A DNA stretch of 11,413 nt from an uncultured Collinsella sp. (GTDB lineage Bacteria > Actinomycetota > Coriobacteriia > Coriobacteriales > Coriobacteriaceae): contig USHR01000050.1 in NCBI GenBank assembly GCA_900554495.1, forward strand, positions 1 to 11,413, read 5' to 3'. Positions 6,473-11,413 of this stretch are shown piece after piece (the first letter of the stretch is position 1; each line of letters starts with the position of its first letter). The position numbers were made by a program, and so were the translations under genes. The notes under the pieces were generated by a model, which was not told where the DNA came from, searched no databases, and was given only the letters and a program-made list of their open reading frames with translations.

Positions 6473-6508
6473 ACGGGGGCATTCCGCATAAATGCGAAAC
6501 ACCCCCGT
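6473..6508 (-). terminator. hairpin downstream of hisS, probable terminator
   Basis: ACGGGGG (6473-6479) pairs with CCCCCGT (6502-6508), and an inner CGCAT-AA-ATGCG stem (6485-6496) stacks within. It lies about 57 bases past the hisS stop and upstream of the ppc promoter. On the minus strand only TTTGTG follows, so the T-tract is weak. Its left side contains GCATTCCGCA (6479-6488), the same ten bases found in the loop side of hairpin copies 1 and 2. Confidence 0.6.
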
Positions 6509-6565
6509 AACAATCGCTCACCGCGCGCGGGACATGTTAGCGGGTCCGCAGCTCAAAAAGATGCG

Positions 6566-7879
6566 CTACAGGCGCTCGCGAACCGCCTCGACGACGTTGG
6601 CCAGATCGGCAAGGACCTCTTCGTGGCTCTCCATGTCGCGCACCTTGACCTTGCCGGCGGCAAGCTCGTCGCCGCCCAGGACCAAGATGAGCTTGGCGCC
6701 TACCTTATCGGCCTGCTTAAACTGGGCCTTGAGCGAACGGCCCTGATAGTCGGCCTCGGTCACGATGCCTGCGGCGCGAAGCTCCTGCGTAATGGCAAAG
6801 ACGTTCTGGCGCAGCTCCTTGCCGGCGTTGGCGACATAGACGCACGGGGCCTCATCGGCACCCAAATCGCTGCCAAAGGCCTGCAGGGCCAGCAGGGCGC
6901 GCTCAAAACCGACGGCAAAGCCGACGCCCGCCGTGGGCTTGCCACCCTCGAGCTCGACCAGGCCGTCATAGCGGCCACCGCCGCCGATGGAGCCGACGCC
7001 GGCGCCAGGGGCCTCGACCTCAAAGACGGTACGGGTGTAGTAGTCCAGACCACGCACCAGGGTGGGATCCTCGACATACTCGATACCGGCGGCATCCAGA
7101 TAGCGCTTGACCTGCTCGTAGTGCTCGCGGCACTCGTCGCACAGGTTGTCGCCCATCAGCGGCGCGTCGGCCATGATCTCGCGGCAGTGGTCGTTCTTGC
7201 AGTCGAAGGCACGCAGCGGGTTGAGCTCGGCGCGCTCGCGGCACTCATCGCACATCTCGTCTGCGTGATCGAGGATGAACTGCTTGACCTGCTCGCGGTA
7301 AGCCGGACGGCACTGAGCGTCGCCCATCGAGTTAATGAGCAGACGGAGCTTGGAAAGATCGAAGCCCAGGCGCTTGTAGAACTCCATGAGCATGATGATG
7401 CACTCGGCGTCTGCCGCCGGATCGGGAGCGCCGAGCCACTCGATGCCCACCTGGTGGAACTGGCGCAGGCGGCCCTTCTGGGGACGCTCGCCGCGGAACA
7501 TGGCCTCGGCGTAGTACGCCTTAAACGGCGTGGAGCCCTGGGGCACCAGATTGTTCTCGACGACGGCGCGCACCACCCCGGCCGTGCCCTCGGGGCGAAG
7601 TGCCAGGCGCTGCTTGGGCTTGAGTTTGGTGTCGGTGCCCTCGGTAAAGACGCGCTCCAGGTTGGCACCGCTGAACACGCGGAACATTTCCTTGCGCACG
7701 ACGTCGGTCGACTGGCCGATACCATGGACAAACACGTCCACCTGCTCGATCGCGGGCGTCTCGATGGGTTTAAAGCCAAACGGCTCGAACACGCCGGCCG
7801 CAATCTGCTGCATCTTTTGCCAGGCGCGCATCTCGGCGCCGATAAGGTCGCGGGTTCCCTCCGCCTTCTGTGCCTGCAT
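6566..7879 (-). CDS. hisS: histidyl-tRNA synthetase
   Basis: A 437-residue class II aminoacyl-tRNA synthetase that charges tRNA-His with histidine in the cytoplasm. Diagnostic motifs: RPEGTA (95-100); the motif 2 region FRGERPQKGRLRQFHQ (128-143); the histidine-specific LVRGLDYYTRTVFE (274-287) and GGGGRYDGLV (299-308); motif 3 GVGFAVGFERALLAL (318-332); and a C-terminal anticodon-binding domain from about 346. The insertion domain has six cysteines as CxxC (210/213), C-x4-C (227/232) and CxxC (247/250), which could bind a metal. The ATG at 7879-7877 has GAAAGG nine bases upstream; a TTG two codons earlier is only three bases from that site and was rejected. The MFS gene lies about 300 bases upstream, separated by three long inverted repeats, and hisS appears to have its own promoter. 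Confidence 0.96.
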   Translation of the reverse strand: MQAQKAEGTRDLIGAEMRAWQKMQQIAAGVFEPFGFKPIETPAIEQVDVFVHGIGQSTDVVRKEMFRVFSGANLERVFTEGTDTKLKPKQRLALRPEGTAGVVRAVVENNLVPQGSTPFKAYYAEAMFRGERPQKGRLRQFHQVGIEWLGAPDPAADAECIIMLMEFYKRLGFDLSKLRLLINSMGDAQCRPAYREQVKQFILDHADEMCDECRERAELNPLRAFDCKNDHCREIMADAPLMGDNLCDECREHYEQVKRYLDAAGIEYVEDPTLVRGLDYYTRTVFEVEAPGAGVGSIGGGGRYDGLVELEGGKPTAGVGFAVGFERALLALQAFGSDLGADEAPCVYVANAGKELRQNVFAITQELRAAGIVTEADYQGRSLKAQFKQADKVGAKLILVLGGDELAAGKVKVRDMESHEEVLADLANVVEAVRERL

Positions 7880-7921
7880 GGGCAAACACCTTTCTTTTGT
7901 ATCGCGTCATAGGTAGTGGAC

Positions 7922-7927
7922 ATTATA
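7922..7927 (-). promoter_or_regulatory. probable -10 box of hisS
   Basis: The minus strand has a perfect TATAAT about 43 bases upstream of the hisS ATG. No good -35 hexamer is seen at 16 to 18 bases because the GC-rich arm of the adjoining inverted repeat (7945-8004) occupies that position. Confidence 0.5.
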
Positions 7928-7944
7928 CGGCACAAAGCAGCAAC

Positions 7945-8004
7945 GCGGCGGCGCGTCTGACCGAACGAGGGTATGGGGACTCGTTCGGCCAGACGCGCCG
8001 CCGC
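7945..8004. repeat. inverted repeat A upstream of hisS
   Basis: GCGGCGGCGCGTCTG (7945-7959) plus CCGAACGAG (7961-7969) pair with CTCGTTCGG (7980-7988) plus CAGACGCGCCGCCGC (7990-8004). One A/C mismatch splits a 25-position stem; the loop is ten bases. It is very GC-rich with no T-tract and abuts the hisS -10 box. Confidence 0.75.
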
Positions 8005-8011
8005 TGTTTGT

Positions 8012-8073
8012 GATCCCTTTTCCTCCGTCCGCTTCGGATCACGTGATCTGTTGGGGACGGAGGAAAAGGAATC
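8012..8073. repeat. inverted repeat B with a 12-base palindrome in its loop
   Basis: Arms 8012-8030 and 8055-8073 pair over 19 positions with one mismatch. The core is CCTTTTCCTCCGTCC and its complement. The loop contains GATCACGTGATC (8037-8048), a perfect even palindrome. TGATCC (8011-8016) can alternatively pair with GGATCA (8036-8041), giving a competing fold. Confidence 0.7.
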
Positions 8074-8084
8074 ATTTCGTAGGC

Positions 8085-8148
8085 CCGTGGCTGCCTTGGA
8101 AACCGAATGATGGTACGAGCATCCATTCGGCTTCCAAGGCGGCCACGG
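8085..8148. repeat. inverted repeat C downstream of the MFS gene
   Basis: Arms 8085-8109 and 8124-8148 pair at 23 of 25 positions around a 14-base loop. Core pieces are TTGGAAACCGAATG and CATTCGGCTTCCAA. It begins 35 bases past the MFS stop and may end or stabilise that transcript, but no T-tract follows on either strand. Confidence 0.7.
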
Positions 8149-8183
8149 ACAGAACGGGGCGAACAGAAAAGAGCGACGGACGT

Positions 8184-9488
8184 CTACTCCCCCGCCACGC
8201 TCGCGCGCAGCTTGGCGGCGATGGGCTCCGAGGCCAGCAGGAATACGAGCATGACCACGGAGCACGCCAGGCACACAATCCAGGTGCTTGCAAAGGAGCC
8301 CGTGGCATCGAACAGCACGCCCGAGACGATGGCGCCCACGGTGCCGCCGACCATCTCGAGCGAGGTAATGGTGCCCGTGACCTTGCCGAGGTCGGCCATG
8401 CCAAACTGCTTGGACGCGGCGATGGTAGGCGTGATGGTGCCCATGCACGTTCCAACACCAAAGCTCACAGCGGCGACAATAGGACCGAGGTCCGTCGTCG
8501 GGAAGCACAGGGCGACGCAGGCGATAATGCACGCAACGGAGCCAAGGATATTGCCAAAGCGCAGGCCAAAGCGGTCATAGATCGCACCGAGCGAAATTTT
8601 GGCGATAACGACGGTGACCATATAGGCCGAAAGCACGGTACCTGCCCACATGGGATCGTGGCCGCCCGTGACGATCTTGGCGCCGTTGACGGTAACACTC
8701 GTCATGTTGGTTACCTGGTTGGGCAAGATGGCGCCGTTAACGAGACCCATAAAGAGGAAGGCGACGACGAGCAGCCAAAACGCCGGGCTCTTCTTGATAC
8801 GAGACCAGCCAACGCTAACCTCGGGCGCCGTGTGCTCGTCCTTGTCGCCAGCCGTCGAGACGGACGGATCGCCCGGGTTCTCGCCGAGCGGCTTAAGGCC
8901 GATCTCGGAAGGCTTGGTGCGGAAGGAGTAGGCCGTGATGGGCAGTGCCGCCACCATGCAGACGGCAGCGAGCACGAGGAACGCAGAGCGCCAGCCCACA
9001 CTCACGATAAGCGAGCTCACGATGGGAGACAGAATAGCGCCGCCAAAGCCCGAGCCCGAAAGTGCGATGGAAATGGCAAGGCCGCGTTTGGCGGTAAACC
9101 AGTTGGCGGTCACCAGGCTAATGAGCAGACGGGTCGAGGCCACAGCAAAGCAGCCCGAAACGGCAAAGAGCACATAGACCTGCCAAAGCTCACCCACAAA
9201 GCTCATGCCCGCGAGTACCGCCGAGGTAGCGATAACGGTGAGCGAGCCCAATACGCGGCCACTCACCTTATCGGCAACATGGCCGATAACGAGCGAACCC
9301 ACGACGCTCACCACGGTGGAGATAGCGTTGGAGATGTTGTACTGGGCAAGCGTAATCCCGAGGTCGCTGACGATGAGCGGCTGGAACAGGCTCATGCAGT
9401 TGACGAAAATTGTGTAGCACGTGGCCATGATCACAAAGCCGGAGGTCACCACGAGCCAGCCGGGGAAGAACTTACGTTGCTGGGACAT
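8184..9488 (-). CDS. MFS carrier, OFA/monocarboxylate-type
   Basis: A 434-residue inner-membrane protein with about twelve hydrophobic segments in two halves joined by a hydrophilic loop rich in Asp, Glu and Ser (about 190-232). MFS motif A appears as GHVADKVSGR (69-78) and again in the second half as GAIYDRFGLR (301-310), which fixes the superfamily. NWFTAKRGLAISIALSGSGFG (129-149, written here only as a guide to position) resembles the helix 4-5 region of oxalate/formate antiporter-like and monocarboxylate carriers. The ATG has AAGGAG four bases upstream. The M20 amidohydrolase lies 123 bases upstream on the same strand, so the pair is probably co-transcribed and the carrier may move the hydrolase substrate or product. 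Substrate and coupling ion cannot be read from the sequence. Confidence 0.88.
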   Translation of the reverse strand: MSQQRKFFPGWLVVTSGFVIMATCYTIFVNCMSLFQPLIVSDLGITLAQYNISNAISTVVSVVGSLVIGHVADKVSGRVLGSLTVIATSAVLAGMSFVGELWQVYVLFAVSGCFAVASTRLLISLVTANWFTAKRGLAISIALSGSGFGGAILSPIVSSLIVSVGWRSAFLVLAAVCMVAALPITAYSFRTKPSEIGLKPLGENPGDPSVSTAGDKDEHTAPEVSVGWSRIKKSPAFWLLVVAFLFMGLVNGAILPNQVTNMTSVTVNGAKIVTGGHDPMWAGTVLSAYMVTVVIAKISLGAIYDRFGLRFGNILGSVACIIACVALCFPTTDLGPIVAAVSFGVGTCMGTITPTIAASKQFGMADLGKVTGTITSLEMVGGTVGAIVSGVLFDATGSFASTWIVCLACSVVMLVFLLASEPIAAKLRASVAGE

Positions 9489-9515
9489 ACTGCTCCTTAT
9501 TTAACAAACGAATAG

Positions 9516-9532
9516 CCGGCGCCGGGCGCCGG
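9516..9532. repeat. 17-base GC palindrome upstream of the MFS gene
   Basis: CCGGCGCCGGGCGCCGG is a perfect odd-centred dyad (8-1-8). Its right half overlaps the base of the long hairpin 9529-9618, so the two structures compete for the same bases. It lies 28 bases upstream of the MFS start codon. Confidence 0.6.
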
Positions 9533-9618
9533 TAGTGCCCAAGATTGCCTTGAAAGACAAGGGCATAGGCCTTACGGCCATGCCCGCAGGCTTGAAAGGC
9601 AAGGTTGGGTGCTACCGG
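9529..9618 (-). repeat. 43-position imperfect hairpin over the M20 stop codon
   Basis: Arms 9529-9571 and 9576-9618 align antiparallel over 43 positions around a TTAC loop. Pairing runs 7, 5, 7 and 3 are separated by 2-base by 2-base interruptions, then a looser part, then the GGCAT/GGCC closing stem. The outer arm takes in the last codons and stop (9612-9614) of the M20 gene. In RNA the first interruption would be two G-U wobbles and the third a tandem G-A pair. It lies wholly within the M20-to-MFS transcript and could alter processing, stability or the expression ratio of the two genes. Confidence 0.7.
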
Positions 9619-10907
9619 TGGTCGGCGATATAGCCCAAAGCGACGGCGGTATAGGCCGCGGCGCCGAGCGGCAGCTCGGCATCGTTAAAACGTGCCTTGG
9701 GATGGTGCTGGGCAAAGTGTTCGTCCGTGTCGGTTACGGCCGCGCCCACGGTAAAGTACGCACTCGGAATCTTGCTCGAGATCAGCGCGAAGTCCTCGCT
9801 CGCCATGGCGTGGAACAGCGGCAGGAAGGCGGCCTTGGGCAGCACCGCGCCCACGTAGCCAAGCGACGCCTGGGTCATGTCGTCATCGAGTACGAGCGGG
9901 GGAACATCCGAAAGCGTCTCGATAGTCGCCGGCGTGCGATACGTTGCGGCCACGCCGTTGACGACCTCGGCGATACGCTCCTTGAGATGAGCCATGAGCT
10001 CGACATCGAAGCCACGCAGCGTTCCCTCGAGCACACAAGTATCAGGGATGACATTTGCGGCCTGACCGCCGGCGAACTTGCCAACGGTAAGCGCGACCTC
10101 CTTGGCCGCCGGCACTTCGCGAGCGATAAGCTCCTGAAGTGCCAGATGCACGTGCACACCCGCCGTAATGGGGTCGATGCAGATCTCGGGGCTCGAGCCA
10201 TGACCGCCCTTGCCCTGCAGCGTGATGCGGAAACCGTACACGCCCGAGAGCGCCGGACTGCCGTAAAGCACCAGGCCAAGCGGCGACTGGCTATTGACAT
10301 GCATGGCAAAGGCGACCTGAGGGCGCGGGTTCTGCAGCAGACCGTCGGCGATGGCGGCGCGGGCACCCTCAAAGGTTTCCTCGCCCGGCTGGAACAGCAG
10401 CTTAACCGTGGCGTTGGCATCAACAAGCTCTGCCTCGCGCGCTTTGAGCATACGAGCCGCACCAAGCAGCGCTGTCGCGTGCATATCGTGACCGCAAGCG
10501 TGCATGCAGCCGTTGGTGGATGCAAAGGGCTCGCCGGATTCCTCGGCAACGGGCAGGGCGTCCATGTCGCCACGCAGCATGATGACCGTACCGGCCTGTT
10601 CGTCCGTGCAGACGCCATTGCCCTGGGCCGCGGCGGCACCGGCGCCGACAAGGCCCACAACACAGGAACCATCGACGAGCGTGGCAAATGGGATGTCCAT
10701 CTCGGTCAGGCGCGCTTGGATATACGCAGAGGTCTGTGGGAGGCTATTACCCAGCTCGGGCATCTGGTGTAGATCGTGTCGCCACGCAGCGAGCTCGTCT
10801 GCAAAAGCCTGAGCTTCTGCGACAAGACCGTCACCGATAGCGGTCTGCGCCGCTGTGGTAGCCTGAGGCGCTGGTAGCGGTTGAAAATTGGACAGAGCTG
10901 GTGCCAT
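9612..10907 (-). CDS. M20-family metal-dependent amidohydrolase
   Basis: A 431-residue enzyme of the M20D type (N-acyl-amino-acid or IAA-amino-acid hydrolase, hippurate hydrolase and AbgB relatives), cleaving an amide bond with two metal ions. Seen in order: WRHDLHQMPELG (42-53); LRGDMDALPVAEE (111-123); MHACGHDMHA (135-144) with ligands Cys138 and His140; FQPGEETFEGA (172-182) with Glu176/177; AMHV (His203); GKGGHGSSPE (232-241); GGQAANVIPD (280-289); SEDF (370-373); and HHPKARF with His402. No signal peptide is apparent, so it is likely cytoplasmic. The ATG at 10907-10905 has GGAGG six bases upstream; the frame stays open for 37 more codons upstream, but that part lies in intergenic DNA without a ribosome site. 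The MFS gene follows after 123 bases. The exact substrate is unknown. Confidence 0.93.
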   Translation of the reverse strand: MAPALSNFQPLPAPQATTAAQTAIGDGLVAEAQAFADELAAWRHDLHQMPELGNSLPQTSAYIQARLTEMDIPFATLVDGSCVVGLVGAGAAAAQGNGVCTDEQAGTVIMLRGDMDALPVAEESGEPFASTNGCMHACGHDMHATALLGAARMLKAREAELVDANATVKLLFQPGEETFEGARAAIADGLLQNPRPQVAFAMHVNSQSPLGLVLYGSPALSGVYGFRITLQGKGGHGSSPEICIDPITAGVHVHLALQELIAREVPAAKEVALTVGKFAGGQAANVIPDTCVLEGTLRGFDVELMAHLKERIAEVVNGVAATYRTPATIETLSDVPPLVLDDDMTQASLGYVGAVLPKAAFLPLFHAMASEDFALISSKIPSAYFTVGAAVTDTDEHFAQHHPKARFNDAELPLGAAAYTAVALGYIADHR

Positions 10908-10937
10908 AGATGCCCTCCAGTAACGTTTTTGCAGCAC

Positions 10938-10959
10938 GCACTTTGATAGCGTAAAGTGC
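10938..10959. promoter_or_regulatory. inverted repeat upstream of the M20 gene, possible operator
   Basis: GCACTTT (10938-10944) and AAAGTGC (10953-10959) form a perfect 7-base dyad with an 8-base spacer, 31 bases upstream of the M20 start codon. Arm length and spacing fit a dimeric repressor site such as TetR- or MarR-type. Poor -35/-10 candidates (TTTACA, TACGCT on the minus strand) lie around it. Confidence 0.4.
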
Positions 10960-10985
10960 AAGGCACAACTGTAAAGGCATGACGT

Positions 10986-11011
10986 AAAAAATGCCGCCCT
11001 GGGAGGGCGGC
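10986..11011 (-). terminator. rho-independent terminator of the EamA gene
   Basis: Read on the minus strand, GCCGCCCT pairs with AGGGCGGC (stem 10993-11000 with 11004-11011, three-base loop) and is followed by ATTTTTTACG. The stem starts 12 bases past the EamA stop codon. It separates that gene from the M20-MFS unit. Confidence 0.9.
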
Positions 11012-11023
11012 GCAACAAGTTGT

Positions 11024-11413
11024 TTACAATTGCGGGCGAGATTTTCGGCGCAAGAAATCGAAATGCGTCTCACTCAAAATGATCGACAGGAAGATGAGCG
11101 CAAAGCCGGCAAGCAGGCGCGAGGTGAGCGCCTCCCCCATCAGCAGCACCGAGAACAGCACGCCCGAGGGGGACTCCATCGAAAGCAGCAGTGAGCCCGT
11201 CGAGGCCGGGACGTGCGCCAATCCAACGTTTTGGACGAGCAAGGCCACACACGTGCAACCCACCGAAAGAAAGACCATTACACCGATAAAATCCGGCGTC
11301 CACACGGACGCGGGCGCTTGGGTCTCGAATAGCAGCGACGTTGCCAAGCTCAAGACGCCATTGCCCACAAACATCCAAAACGTGATGACGTTGATGTCCA
11401 TCTTGCGACCGTA
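11024..11413 (-). CDS. EamA/DMT-family permease, C-terminal part (5' end outside window)
   Basis: The frame is open to the window edge and ends at TAA (11024-11026), giving 129 residues, the second half of a drug/metabolite-type transporter. Four hydrophobic helices are visible. The signature NVGLAHVPASTGSLLLSMES (about residues 63-82 of the visible part) followed by SVLLMGEALTSRLLAGFALI matches the last EamA repeat, where a conserved Glu follows a helix and a final helix closes the protein. The tail FDFLRRKSRPQL is basic and likely cytoplasmic. It has its own terminator. Substrates of such carriers (amino acids, metabolites, drugs) cannot be told from sequence. A methionine codon at 11401-11399 is internal, not the start. 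Confidence 0.85.
   Translation of the reverse strand, partial: YGRKMDINVITFWMFVGNGVLSLATSLLFETQAPASVWTPDFIGVMVFLSVGCTCVALLVQNVGLAHVPASTGSLLLSMESPSGVLFSVLLMGEALTSRLLAGFALIFLSIILSETHFDFLRRKSRPQL

Noticed and set aside
6440..7912. 490-codon plus-strand open frame over hisS
   Set aside because: It is antisense to an unmistakable HisRS; the long opening is an effect of codon bias.
7886..8183. T-box or histidine attenuator upstream of hisS
   Set aside because: I saw no T-box core sequence, no His codon run and no terminator with a T-tract; the hairpins are separate inverted repeats.
8010..10772. Long plus-strand open frames over the MFS and M20 genes
   Set aside because: Same antisense effect. 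The first also runs through inverted repeats B and C, which are not coding in character.
10908..11018. N-terminal extension of the M20 protein by 37 codons
   Set aside because: The extension lies in the promoter and dyad region, lacks a ribosome site, and its translation is unlike M20 N-termini. The ATG at 10907 has a well-placed GGAGG.

Overview
The window reads as chromosomal DNA from a GC-rich gut actinobacterium, most likely a Coriobacteriia member close to Collinsella. This assignment rests on the look of the proteins, codon use and intergenic regions, not on a search. Seven protein genes are supported. Six lie on the minus strand and one, a cut-off gene at the left edge, lies on the plus strand.

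Layout from left to right: the C-terminal end of a TetR-type regulator (1-252, +); a 125-base near-perfect hairpin (410-534); a lactate/glycerol-type MIP channel (556-1287, -) directly downstream of a nickel-pincer lactate racemase LarA (1337-2614, -); an 880-base gene-poor stretch holding a frameshifted membrane-protein remnant (about 2677-2860), a segment bounded by imperfect inverted repeats (2931-3163), and two further hairpin units (3250-3342, 3346-3471); phosphoenolpyruvate carboxylase ppc (3495-6308, -); histidyl-tRNA synthetase hisS (6566-7879, -); three consecutive long inverted repeats (7945-8148); an MFS carrier (8184-9488, -) preceded in its transcript by an M20 amidohydrolase (9612-10907, -), with a long hairpin on the M20 stop codon; a classical terminator (10986-11011); and the C-terminal part of an EamA/DMT permease (11024 to the window end, -).

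Functionally, larA plus the MIP gene form a lactate module: the channel probably lets D- and L-lactate cross the membrane and LarA interconverts them. The cofactor genes larB, larC and larE are not in the window. The M20 hydrolase and MFS carrier look like a hydrolyse-and-transport pair for an N-acyl or peptide-like substrate. ppc (anaplerotic oxaloacetate) and hisS are housekeeping genes.

The most unusual content is intergenic. Two hairpins (410-534 and 3346-3471) sit 21 to 23 bases past the stop codons of two unrelated genes. They share the same fixed internal-loop sequences while their stems differ with matched changes on both arms. A third, decayed unit lies beside the second. This points to a dispersed structured element, probably acting at transcript 3' ends, that ordinary gene annotation would miss.
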